Source: Rhizobium leguminosarum
GTDB lineage: Bacteria > Pseudomonadota > Alphaproteobacteria > Rhizobiales > Rhizobiaceae
Reading direction: 5' to 3'
Assembly: GCF_004123835.1 (NCBI RefSeq)
Contig: NZ_MZMU01000012.1
Location: forward strand, 496,001 to 560,000
Length of the DNA stretch: 64,000 nucleotides
Shown: positions 40,757 through 48,812 of the stretch, piece by piece
Position numbering within the stretch: position 1 is the first letter of the stretch
Layout of the letters: each line of letters starts with the position of its first letter
Program-made: the position numbers and the translations under genes
The notes under the pieces: generated by a model
The model's input: only the letters and a program-made list of their open reading frames with translations
The model's database searches: none
What the model was told of the DNA's origin: nothing

Positions 40757-42283
40757 ATGACAGTGTTTGCAAAACCTGTGGCGGTCGACGATGTCAGGAG
40801 CGCTTCCGAGAATGAGGTGATCTCAGGCAATCTGCTGGATAATGATCTGGCCGGAGGCTCCGGCAACATGTTTCTCAACTTCTTCGACGGCGAGAGGGTG
40901 CTTGCCAAGAAGGATGGTGCGATCACCGATATCGAGGGTGAATACGGCACGTTCCACGTCAAGGCCGACGGCTCTTACACCTATACGCTGAACGAGGCCG
41001 CCAAGGCGGGCTTCGTTGACGGAATGACGCTGACGGAGAAGATCGGCTACAAGATTTCCGACGGCTCCGGCAATACCGATGTCGGCCATTTCACGCTCGA
41101 CATTCACGGGGTCACGAGCCCGCCGGTCGCGGTCGACGACGCCTTCTCCTTCCGCGAAGGAAGCGAGATGGCCCGCAACGTGCTCGCCAATGATCACGCA
41201 GGAGAGGCGGGCACGCTCTTCCTGCGTTCGGTCGAGGGCACGAGCATTCCTGCCGGTCAGGGGCAAGGGCAGACGACCGACGTGGCGGGTGAATTCGGCA
41301 CCTTCCATTTCGCAGGCGATGGAAGCTTCACCTACGACCTCGATCCGGCCGTGAAGGCGGACCTCAACGACGGCGAGCACGTCACGGAGAAACTCCAATA
41401 TTACAAGGTCTCCGACGGCACCGGTCACGCCGATGCCGGCGTGATCACCCTGACCGTCGACGGCGTGACGGACGGGAAGGCGTTGAACACCAATCATGTC
41501 GAGGTCCAGGCGGATGTGGTGCGCCCCTTCCTGGACCATTACGAACTCCAGGGGGTCGCGGTCGATCCGCTAACGGGCAAGTATTACGTCAGCTCCGGCA
41601 ATGGTTTCCCAGATGATTCCATGGTGAGCATCTACGACAACGCCTCCGCATTCGAGGCCGGCAACGCCGGCGGCGCCATCTCTCTCGGCGAATATGACAT
41701 CGGCGGAACCTATTTTTCGGTCCGCGGCGGCGAGGTCATCGGAAGAACCAACGAGGCGAGAGGCGAGGAGGACCCTTTCCCCGATCAGACCTATCTCGCA
41801 AAGTGGGATGCCGGCGACGGATCGCTCGATCAGAAGGGCGACCCGATCCCCGGCCTTGTCGGCAAGAACGGGGCGGGTACGTTCGACTGGGGCGGATTCA
41901 CGGCCGTCAATACGATGCAGGATTCGACCGGCATTTACGTCGTCGGCCGCATCGATGATTCCACCTGGCAAGTCTCCAAGATCGATCCCGACACGCTGAA
42001 CCCGATCGAATCCAAGACCTTTTCGGCCGGCGGGCTCGGATACGGCTTTGCCGTCAACGGCACGTTCTTCTTCGGCGATTCCTCCGGCAGCGAGCATATC
42101 GGCACGGCATTCGACTTTGCGACCGGGGTCAAGACAACGGTCGATATCAACATCGCCATACCGGGAGACGACTCCACCACCAACGTGGTCTATGACTCAG
42201 CGGCGGATAATCTCTACCTCACCAACAGCATGACCGACGAAATCGCCGTGGTGCACAACGTCTCGGACAGCCTGTTCGTCTAG
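40757..42283 (+). CDS. VCBS/cadherin-like repeat protein with beta-propeller-like C-terminus
   Basis: The protein has 508 residues from ATG 40757 behind AAGGAGATATCCA. Two tandem VCBS-type Ig-like domains fill residues about 7-115 and 120-235: each starts PVAVDD, has GxLLDND or NVLANDHAG, GEYGTFHVKADGSYTYTL or GEFGTFHFAGDGSFTYDL and ends in a DGSGNTD-like turn. The C-terminal half (about 240-508) resembles a beta-propeller (GVAVDPLTGKYYVSSGNG, LYLTNSMTDEIAVV). There is no signal peptide, so type I secretion is plausible, as for rhizobial Rap proteins. A role in adhesion or biofilm is inference. Confidence 0.72.
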   Translation: MTVFAKPVAVDDVRSASENEVISGNLLDNDLAGGSGNMFLNFFDGERVLAKKDGAITDIEGEYGTFHVKADGSYTYTLNEAAKAGFVDGMTLTEKIGYKISDGSGNTDVGHFTLDIHGVTSPPVAVDDAFSFREGSEMARNVLANDHAGEAGTLFLRSVEGTSIPAGQGQGQTTDVAGEFGTFHFAGDGSFTYDLDPAVKADLNDGEHVTEKLQYYKVSDGTGHADAGVITLTVDGVTDGKALNTNHVEVQADVVRPFLDHYELQGVAVDPLTGKYYVSSGNGFPDDSMVSIYDNASAFEAGNAGGAISLGEYDIGGTYFSVRGGEVIGRTNEARGEEDPFPDQTYLAKWDAGDGSLDQKGDPIPGLVGKNGAGTFDWGGFTAVNTMQDSTGIYVVGRIDDSTWQVSKIDPDTLNPIESKTFSAGGLGYGFAVNGTFFFGDSSGSEHIGTAFDFATGVKTTVDINIAIPGDDSTTNVVYDSAADNLYLTNSMTDEIAVVHNVSDSLFV

Positions 42284-42393
42284 CGCGTTGGCCCGAAAAT
42301 CGGAATCGGTTTTCGGAAAGCACGATGCGAGCATTGAGCATTGAAAGCGTTAGAGCGTCCTTTGTGCGTCCGAAAGGACGCACCGCGCTCTAA
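42284..42393. repeat. Rhizobial repeat with GAAA-loop hairpin
   Basis: CCGAAAATCGGAATCGGTTT is a common Rhizobium repeat motif. It is followed by GTGCGTCC-gaaa-GGACGCAC (42364-42383), framed by AGAGCG and CGCTCT (42352-42357, 42386-42391), giving a two-tier stem. It lies at the 3' end of the VCBS protein gene. Confidence 0.65.
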
Positions 42394-42421
42394 TGGGCCT
42401 TAACCGCTCGAATGCCGACGC

Positions 42422-42455
42422 CGCCCCGCCGGTTCTCTTCACGGCGGGGCGTTTA
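42422..42455. terminator. Bidirectional terminator between convergent genes
   Basis: CGCCCCGCCG and CGGCGGGGCG form a perfect 10-base stem with a 10-base loop, followed by TTTAAT on the plus strand. It lies between the convergent VCBS protein gene and ftsZ2. Confidence 0.55.
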
Positions 42456-42501
42456 ATCGGCCGGAGCCTCGGAAACACAAATCAGCAGAATTGCAGCCGC
42501 G

Positions 42502-43548
42502 CTACTGCAGCGTGCGCGTCTGAACCTGCTCGGCGGCGTGAGGCGCGGATGCGGGCAGCGGGCTGCCTTCCAAACCGGTCGCCACGACCGAGACGCGGAA
42601 CTTGCCGTCGAGGCTGCGATCGAAGATCGCGCCGACGACGATATCGGCGTCTTCCTGCACCTCGTCACGAATGCGGCTTGCCGCTTCGTCCACTTCGAAC
42701 AGCGTCATATCCGAACCGCCGGAGATCGAGATCAGCACGCCCCTGGCGCCCCGCATCGAGATATCGTCGAGAAGCGGGTTGGCAATCGCCGCTTCCGCCG
42801 CCTTCATCGCGCGGCTCTCGCCGGAGGCTTCGCCGGTGCCCATCATGGCGCGACCCATGCCTTGCATGACCGACTTCACGTCGGCGAAATCGAGGTTGAT
42901 CAGGCCTTCCTTGACGATCAGATCGGTAATGCAGCCGACGCCCGCATAGAGCACACGGTCGGCCGTCATGAAGGCATCGGCGAACGTCGTTTTCGCATCA
43001 GCGATGCGGAAGAGGTTCTGATTGGGAATGACGATGACCGTATCGGCCGCCTGGCGAAGCGCCTCGATGCCGACTTCTGCCGTCCGCATGCGGCGGTTGC
43101 CTTCGAAGGTAAAGGGCTTGGTGACGACGCCGACCGTCAGGATGCCTGCCGCACGCGCAGCGCGGGCGATGACAGGCGCAGCACCCGTGCCCGTTCCACC
43201 GCCCATGCCGGCGGTGACGAAGCACATGTGCGAGCCGGCCAGGTGATCCATGATCTCATCGAGCGACTCCTCGGCAGCCGCATGGCCGACCTCAGGCAGC
43301 GAACCGGCGCCGAGACCCTCCGTCACATTCGCGCCAAGCTGGATGCGGCGCGTCGCCTTGGAGGTGGCGAGCACCTGGGCGTCGGTGTTTGCGGCGACGA
43401 ATTCGACGCCCGCCAGCTTTTCCGCGATCATATTGTTGATCGCATTGCCACCACCGCCGCCGACGCCGATGACTGTAATATGCGGCCGTAGTCCAGAAAT
43501 GCCGCCCTTGGCGTCCGTCATCGCGCTCTCCTTTGATGCTTCGTTCAT
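42502..43548 (-). CDS. ftsZ2: Cell division protein FtsZ2, short form
   Basis: The protein has 348 residues from ATG 43548 (an alternative is ATG 43521 behind AAAGGAG). The tubulin-like GTPase core is complete: GVGGGGGNAINNM, ANTDAQ, the signature GGGTGTG in AGMGGGTGTGAAP, and the T7 catalytic loop NLDFADVKS. After the core (about residue 330) only a short tail exists; the long linker and the conserved C-terminal peptide that binds FtsA in FtsZ1 are missing. This matches rhizobial FtsZ2, a second copy that is dispensable or modulating. It acts in the cytoplasm at the division ring. Confidence 0.92.
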   Translation of the reverse strand: MNEASKESAMTDAKGGISGLRPHITVIGVGGGGGNAINNMIAEKLAGVEFVAANTDAQVLATSKATRRIQLGANVTEGLGAGSLPEVGHAAAEESLDEIMDHLAGSHMCFVTAGMGGGTGTGAAPVIARAARAAGILTVGVVTKPFTFEGNRRMRTAEVGIEALRQAADTVIVIPNQNLFRIADAKTTFADAFMTADRVLYAGVGCITDLIVKEGLINLDFADVKSVMQGMGRAMMGTGEASGESRAMKAAEAAIANPLLDDISMRGARGVLISISGGSDMTLFEVDEAASRIRDEVQEDADIVVGAIFDRSLDGKFRVSVVATGLEGSPLPASAPHAAEQVQTRTLQ

Positions 43549-43870
43549 GCCCACCCTCGTTTGCGGACGGCGAATCGGGCGTCAGGATACGCGAGCAACA
43601 AGGCAGAGGCGAGGCGAAAGACGTCTCGGCGGGAGCGGTTATCGGGAAGGGGGCTTGGTGCTGCTTTGAGGGGAGGGCGCCGTGGCGGCCACTCCTTCAG
43701 CTGAATGCGCGGACCGGTGTCGGCCCATGAATTGGAACCAGGATCGCACCCGTGCTGTTTAACTGGAAGACGCGCGGAAGCGCCGATAACAGGGACGCCC
43801 GATCGCGGGAGAGCCGGCCTATCTTGGCAATGACGATCGGTGTTTCAGTTCACCTATGGAGGAGCACGAC
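43549..43870. other. Intergenic stretch without recognised gene
   Basis: These 322 bases between the divergent ftsZ2 and small protein genes have no open frame with a good start. They should hold both promoters. No repeat or hairpin stood out. Confidence 0.4.
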
Positions 43871-44083
43871 ATGCAAACGACCCGATCGAAAGAACTGGCG
43901 GATGAATATCTGCGGCTTGGCGGCAAACGGCTGGCCAAGATCGATGATAATATCGTCAAGATCCGCCACTGGGAGGATGACACGCCGGAGGCCGAGGCTT
44001 TCTGGCAGAAGAACATTGAGCCGCTGGATGAGCGGCGGCGCGTAGAGGTCGAAACGCACCTTCCGACGATCAACGACAGGTGA
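43871..44083 (+). CDS. Small charged protein of unknown function
   Basis: The protein has 70 residues from ATG 43871 behind GGAGGAGCACGAC. It is highly charged and helical (ELADEYLRLGGKRLAKIDDN, then WEDDTPEAEAFWQKNIEPLDE). No known domain is seen. A 21-base tandem duplication starts at its last codons. It resembles small hypothetical proteins of rhizobia. Confidence 0.6.
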   Translation: MQTTRSKELADEYLRLGGKRLAKIDDNIVKIRHWEDDTPEAEAFWQKNIEPLDERRRVEVETHLPTINDR

Positions 44084-44109
44084 TCGCGAATCAACGACGG
44101 GTGATCGCA
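44069..44109. repeat. 21-base tandem duplication over a stop codon
   Basis: ATCAACGACAGGTGATCGCG and ATCAACGACGGGTGATCGCA are consecutive near-identical units. The first contains the end of the small charged protein gene, including its stop. Confidence 0.75.
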
Positions 44110-44529
44110 GCGATTTCCCGGGGAGGCACTATCGAACGCGCCGGCTGTGCAGTCCGCGCCGGTGCGACAGGCGGATCGTGCATCCGTCCCTACGAGATCG
44201 CTAGGGAAACGCGTCAATGATGCTTTCATTCAAAATATAGAAGTGTTCGTCCATCTTGCTGACGCGAACGTCAGCGTTCGAACCAGGATAGAGATAGTCT
44301 CGGGCTGAACGAATGATGCAATTGCCTGCTCGCATTCATCTTCGTCATCGCAGGACTGATGTTCGGATTCATTGCATGTCAGCTAGTCAGCTAGAATTCA
44401 TCAGCGGCGATTGTCGCCAGGAATTTTTCGGTTTCTAGCCATACTAAGGACGATCATCTCATCATTCTAACCCGATCTGCGGTCATGCTATGAATCGATT
44501 CGCATAGGTGACGTCGATGGGGGATTTCC
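44110..44529. other. Intergenic stretch without recognised gene
   Basis: These 420 bases contain no plausible gene. Base composition falls toward AT after 44280, which fits the promoter of the secreted protein gene at 44530. Confidence 0.4.
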
Positions 44530-44985
44530 ATGAATTCATATCGTGCCGCAGTTTTGGTTGCCGCCTCGGTTTTGCTGGCGCTGTCGGCCTCGGAAGCATC
44601 CGCCTGTAGTTGCAAAGAGATGTCCACGAAGGAGAGCTTCGCTAGTTCCGATTTGGTCGTAAGGGGCCGCATGAAGCTGGTGACATACGGTGTCGAGATG
44701 CCGGGTGGCGGATCGGACGGCGAAACAATACGGATGACGCGTGGCGAGTTTGAGATCCAGAAAGTGCTGAAGGGAACCTTCAAGGGCAAAAACCTATCGA
44801 TGTATACGGGTTCCGGTATGGGAGACTGCGGTCGTTTAGGAGAGTTCCTCGCTTCGACGATTAAGTACAACGATAAGAAATTCGTCGTCGAATTCGGCTT
44901 ATCAAAAGCCGAACATGCCGGACAACCTCTCTATTTCACGTCAATCTGTGATTACATAAAGGGTCCGAAGGACGGCCAACAATAA
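44530..44985 (+). CDS. Secreted TIMP/NTR-like protein with N-terminal CSC
   Basis: The protein has 151 residues. A signal peptide ends ASA just before Cys-Ser-Cys (residues 26-28), so the mature protein would begin with or very near CSC. The following ESFASSDLVVRGRMKLVTY, FEIQKVLKGTF and GDCGRLGEF stretches run parallel to animal tissue inhibitors of metalloproteinases (C-x-C, AFCNSDLVIRA, YKG, CG). This is the OB-like netrin/TIMP fold, also found in some bacteria. Whether it inhibits a protease is not known. It appears to be alone in its operon. Confidence 0.7.
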   Translation: MNSYRAAVLVAASVLLALSASEASACSCKEMSTKESFASSDLVVRGRMKLVTYGVEMPGGGSDGETIRMTRGEFEIQKVLKGTFKGKNLSMYTGSGMGDCGRLGEFLASTIKYNDKKFVVEFGLSKAEHAGQPLYFTSICDYIKGPKDGQQ

Positions 44986-45036
44986 CACCGTCCTCAAGCG
45001 TCGTCCGGTTCATGAGGATTGCCGCCGCCACGACGC

Positions 45037-45336
45037 CTACCGCCCTGACCCCGCCGCCACCGGCAAACACAATACACTTCGCAACCCCACCGCCCCATTC
45101 GCCTCCAGCGCCAGCGACCCCCCATACAACCCTGCCAGCTCGCTGACGATACTCAGCCCAAACCCGTTACCCGGCAGGCCGAGGTCGAGGATTGCGACAT
45201 CGAAGAGTTCGGTCAGACCCGCATGGAGAGCGTCCTCGCCGTTGCGAGCGATATCGACGACGAAGTTCTCCGATCGCAGCACGGCGGCGATCCGGCCGCG
45301 CAGGTCTTCGTCATCTTCGACGAGCAGTATGCGCAT
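45037..45336 (-). pseudogene. Fused remnant of a response regulator and a histidine kinase
   Basis: The 99-codon frame begins as an OmpR-type receiver (MRILLVEDDEDLRGRIAAVL, then LFDVAILDLGLPG with phospho-acceptor Asp near residue 51). At LPG it continues directly as the C-terminal end of a sensor kinase (NGFGLSIVSELAGLYGGSL), the G2 ATP box. The receiver lacks its second half and DNA-binding domain, and the kinase lacks everything before the G2 box. An internal deletion of a regulator-kinase pair across the shared LPG codons best explains this. The product should be inactive. Confidence 0.8.
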
Positions 45337-45470
45337 GGGGCAGGGCTTTCATCTACGGGAACGGCCCGAAACTATCGGGCCGAGCTTAACTCAATCTGAA
45401 CGGAGAGGTTCAGGCCGGTGAGGGGCGGCGCGGCTAGATTGCGACTGTTACTGAAGCAAGGCGCAGATAT

Positions 45471-45947
45471 ATGCCGAACGAAGACCAGGACAACGAACAT
45501 GCCGAGGGCGCAACGCCCATGCCGCGCCGGCGCCGGCTGGCGGTTCCCGTTACCGCCGCGGCCGTGGCGCTTGTCATCGGTGCTGCCGGGGGCGCGGGCG
45601 CCGTGAAGATGATGCGCCCCACGCCTGAAATGGCGCCGCTGACGCCGGTGGCGATTTCAGCCATGCCGGTTTCGAGCCTCGTCACCATCAAGGGCAAGGT
45701 CGCCGAGATCTACGGCAACAAGTTTGTGTTGCAGGATGAGAGCGGCAAGGCGCTTGTTGAAACCGGCCGGGCCGGTGAGGAGGGCACTCTCGTCACCCAG
45801 GATGAAGCCGTCACCGTCCAGGGCCGCTTCGATGACGGCTTCGTGCATGCGAGTTACCTCGTTCGTCAGGATGGACGAACCGAAGCGCTGCGTCCGCCGA
45901 AAGGTCCTCCGCACAGACGATTTGCAGATTTCGATCACAGGCCGTGA
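45471..45947 (+). CDS. Membrane-anchored OB-fold-like protein
   Basis: The protein has 158 residues. A cytoplasmic basic start (PMPRRRRLAV) is followed by one membrane segment (about 25-45, PVTAAAVALVIGAAGGAGAV) and a periplasmic domain with VTIKGKVAEIYGNKFVLQDESGKALVETG, which reads like a small OB fold (nucleic-acid or ligand binding type). Relatives usually lie beside a two-component system, and the damaged remnant of one is adjacent on the opposite strand. Function unknown. Confidence 0.68.
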   Translation: MPNEDQDNEHAEGATPMPRRRRLAVPVTAAAVALVIGAAGGAGAVKMMRPTPEMAPLTPVAISAMPVSSLVTIKGKVAEIYGNKFVLQDESGKALVETGRAGEEGTLVTQDEAVTVQGRFDDGFVHASYLVRQDGRTEALRPPKGPPHRRFADFDHRP

Positions 45948-46015
45948 CGGGCGTGAACCAAAGCCGCGCTGCGGTGTTAACAGACACGCCTCATAACTCC
46001 GAAAGGAACGCTTCC

Positions 46016-46429
46016 ATGCAACGACTTCTGCTATCAGGCCTTGCCCTTGCCGCACTCGCCGGCACTGCCTTCGCCCAGCAGCCGCCGGCTCCGCCATCCA
46101 CCGGGACTCCGCCCGCAGCGGCTGAACCCGGCTCGCCGCCTCCGCCGCCGTCTCCGTCCGCTCCTGATGACGATGAGCAGATGACGGACCGGCCGGATGC
46201 GAGGCCGGGAGATCGCCCGGATTACCGCTGGCATGGTCGGAGAGGCGACATGGGCTTCCGTGGTTTCCGCGGTCATCGCCCGCCACCGCCACCGCCGTCC
46301 AAGGCAGCGCATTTCCGGATCGAGGATGGGAACACCCGGATCGACCTGAAATGCGCTGAGGATGAACCGATGAAGGCCTGCGCTGATCTGCTGCTGCAGG
46401 TGATGGACCGCCTGCAGGGCCAGGACTGA
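46016..46429 (+). CDS. Secreted proline-rich protein
   Basis: The protein has 137 residues from ATG 46016 behind GAAAGGAACGC. A signal peptide ends FAQ at about residue 21. A Pro-rich linker (about 22-60) and a polyproline run precede a short C-terminal domain with DGNTRIDLKCAEDEPMKACADLL, in which two Cys could form a disulfide. It follows the OB-fold gene by 68 bases and is closed by a clear terminator. It may have belonged to the regulon of the lost two-component system. Function unknown. Confidence 0.68.
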   Translation: MQRLLLSGLALAALAGTAFAQQPPAPPSTGTPPAAAEPGSPPPPPSPSAPDDDEQMTDRPDARPGDRPDYRWHGRRGDMGFRGFRGHRPPPPPPSKAAHFRIEDGNTRIDLKCAEDEPMKACADLLLQVMDRLQGQD

Positions 46430-46467
46430 TCATCCGCGCTTGAGGCGGATGCCGCACGATTATGCAG

Positions 46468-46492
46468 CCGCCCGCGTCTCGCGGGCGGTTTT
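46468..46492 (+). terminator. Rho-independent terminator
   Basis: CCGCCCGCG-tct-CGCGGGCGG forms a perfect nine-base stem followed by TTTT. It lies 39 bases after the stop of the proline-rich protein gene. Confidence 0.88.
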
Positions 46493-46509
46493 GCGGGTTT
46501 ATCGGAGGC

Positions 46510-46620
46510 AGTGACACCGCCCTCGAGGTCGAACGCCATCCTCTGGACCTGAAGGAAATGCTCCCGCCGCCCGAATTGATCGATCCCTTGTCATGGGGAT
46601 TTAGCGTCGGCGTCTGCTCA
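46510..46620 (+). repeat. Second copy of the 40387 small-ORF 3' end
   Basis: Translated, the stretch reads TALEVERHPLDLKEMLPPPE followed by LIDPLSWGFSV, closely matching the end of the frame at 40387-40593. No start codon or ribosome site belongs to this copy, so it is a fragment. It ends at the stop of the neighbouring aldo/keto reductase gene. Confidence 0.6.
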
Positions 46621-47603
46621 CCGCATGACGCGGGCTGTCGATGTTCCCGAGTAGCGGTCGCCGTGGATCTCGATGCCTGAGAAGACCGCGTCGATCTCGG
46701 CCAGTTCCTCCGATGCGAAGGCGATGTCGGCGGCGGCGATGTTTTCTTCCAGCCGGTGCAGCTTGGTGGTGCCGGGAATGGGGACGATCCAGGGCTTGCG
46801 GGCCATCAGCCAGGCGATGGCGACCTGGGCCGCGGTCGCGTTTCTGCGAGCGGCGATCGCCTCGATCGCATGACCACCGGCTGGTTCGCTTTGCGATTTT
46901 CGGCCGAAAGGCGCGGATTGGTCTTGCGGTGGTCGTTGCCGCCTTCGAAACTGGTGTTCTCGTCCATCTTGCCGGCCAAAAATCCGCGGCCGAGCGGGCT
47001 ATAGGGCACGAAGCCGATGCCGAGTTCCTCGACAACAGGCAGGATTTCCCGTTCGGGATTGCGCCACCAGAGCGAATATTCGCTTTGCAGGACGGTGACC
47101 GCCTGCACGGCATGGGCGCGGCGGATAGAGCCGGCATCAGCTTCGGAGAGGCCGAAATGCAGCACTTTGCCGACGTCGATCAGATCCTTCACCGTGCCCG
47201 CCACCTCTTCGATCGGCACGTCAAGGTCGACCCGATGCTGGTAGAAGATATCGATGTGATCGGTGCGTAGCCGCTTGAGGGCTTCTTCGACGACCACGCG
47301 GATGCGTTCCGACCGGCTATCCAGGCCGACTTCCGGCCGGCCATCCTTGAAGCCGAATTTTGTCGCGATCACCACCTGATCACGGATCGGCGCCAGCGCC
47401 TCGCCGACGAGTTCCTCGTTGGTAAACGGCCCGTAGGCCTCTGCCGTGTCGAAGAAGGTCACGCCTCGGTCATGCGCCGCCCGCAATAGCGCAATGGCAT
47501 CGCCGCCTTCCATCGCCGGCCCGCGATGGTAGTTCAGCCCCATGCAGCCGAAACCGATTGCCGAAACGTCAGGGCCTCTTTGGCCGAGCTTGCGCTTGAT
47601 CAT
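46618..47603 (-). pseudogene. Aldo/keto reductase broken by one missing base
   Basis: From ATG 47603 (behind AGGAGGACTTGAA) the frame encodes a normal aldo/keto reductase: GFGCMGLNYHRG, DTAEAYGPFTNEELVGEAL, FGLSEADAGSIRRAHAV and PYSPLGRGFL. After RKANQPVV the frame shifts near 46871; in another frame the barrel continues with AIEAIAARRNATAAQVAIAW, LMARKPWIVPIPGTTKLHRL, ending at 46618. Adding one G before ATGCGATCG restores DAIEAIAA. The single-base lesion inactivates the enzyme unless it is a sequencing error. It would otherwise be an NADPH-dependent carbonyl reductase. Confidence 0.83.
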
Positions 47604-47792
47604 TTCAAGTCCTCCTTCCCAGGTTTGATCCCAAGATAGGGCAAAGTCCGGGGGCGATTAGCCGGGGATATAGGCATGAACTTATGAAGTCCGCTCATGA
47701 GTTTCCCGGCTCGCTCGGAGAGGGCGAACTGGGATTGGGTAAGAGGATCCGGGCAGTGTCTGCTGCTTGCGCCAAAAGCTGAGAGGCTTGCG

Positions 47793-48329
47793 TTATGACG
47801 CCAGGCGAAACGTGCCGCTGCGCATAGCCTCGATCACCGTGCGCAACGTATCTTCCCTGTCGTGCCCCTCCGTCGAGACGACATGTTGTTCGAACGGGCC
47901 AAGTGACGAGAATTGCTGATGGAGTGCCGCAATAGGGCCGGGATCGGTCAGCGTGTTGCCGCCACGCTCCCGGCAGCGCCGGATGGCGACATCGAGCGGC
48001 GGGCGCAGAACCACGTAGTGGAGGGGTGCCGCGATTTTCCGGAACGGTTCCAGGAACCACGGCCCGACGATGCCGTCGACGACGACGAAGTAGCCACCGC
48101 CTGCATAGCCTGTCGCCGCCTTCGTCAACACGTCGACGACAACGATATTCTGTTCATGCGCTTCCGGCAGATAGGGCGGGATCACCCCGTTCTTGATGAA
48201 GTGCCAGAAGTCGTCGCAATGAAGATGGACCTTCGGCGAGCCGGGCTCGCGGGCAAGCGCCTCGGCCGTCGTGGTTTTTCCGGAGCCCGGCGGTCCGGTG
48301 AGAATGAGAACTTCGCCCGTGTGATCCAT
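47793..48329 (-). CDS. P-loop small-molecule kinase-like protein
   Basis: The protein has 178 residues from ATG 48329 (GTG 48347 is an alternative; neither has a good ribosome site). Walker A is GPPGSGKTT at about residues 12-20. A lid-like basic region (AIRRCRERGGNTLTDPGP) fits a nucleoside-kinase-like or chloramphenicol-phosphotransferase-like fold. The HLHCDDFWHFIKNG motif after the P-loop is frequent in AAA_33 kinases of unknown substrate. It is similar in size to the kinase at 1485 but not a close copy. Confidence 0.7.
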   Translation of the reverse strand: MDHTGEVLILTGPPGSGKTTTAEALAREPGSPKVHLHCDDFWHFIKNGVIPPYLPEAHEQNIVVVDVLTKAATGYAGGGYFVVVDGIVGPWFLEPFRKIAAPLHYVVLRPPLDVAIRRCRERGGNTLTDPGPIAALHQQFSSLGPFEQHVVSTEGHDREDTLRTVIEAMRSGTFRLAS

Positions 48330-48437
48330 CGCGCGGCATTTTCGCACGAAGCAGCATCGTTTCGCAATTAGCCGATAGGGGGTCGGTAATAGCCCGGCAT
48401 GATCTCTTTCGTTCTGAAGAAGCCGCTGAAGCGACAG

Positions 48438-48623
48438 CTACTCTGGCAGTCCCGCCATCCTGAGAGCCTCGATATATCGACTGCGATCGTCCGGTCGCCG
48501 GAATGGTGGCAGCACGTCGGCGAGATTGGAAAGCCGGAGGGCGGGATCCATCAGGCACAGGCGAGCGATCGTTTCCCGGGCTTGCGTTCCTCCCAGGACG
48601 TAATGCCGACCGATTTTCAGCAT
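48438..48623 (-). pseudogene. 3' remnant of a cyclase/TPR protein gene
   Basis: The translated segment (GTQARETIARLCLMDPALRL, then SNLADVLPPFRRPDDRSRYI, then EALRMAGLPE) matches the last TPR and closing segment of rhizobial adenylate cyclase-TPR proteins, the same type of ending as in the gene at 14606 (IVDGLRQAG). No cyclase domain or start is present. It is an isolated 61-codon leftover. Confidence 0.6.
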
Positions 48624-48812
48624 GCACAGCCCCGTCAATGATTGGCGGGGCTTTTGCTGTCCGGCGGCAGGTGGGCTGCGGGCGTGGGCGAGTCCGCTCT
48701 GTCTTGGCAGGGACTGCTGATCTGGCATTCACCCTTCGCCATCAGTCGTCTGTTTTTCCGCCGCGGCGATTTCGACTATGATAGCGCGCTGGAACGATAG
48801 GGAGGGCACGGC

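Noticed and set aside
45037..45336. A genuine stand-alone receiver protein
   Set aside because: The second half is a kinase G2 box, not the beta4-alpha5 part of a receiver. The order of motifs only makes sense as a deletion joint.
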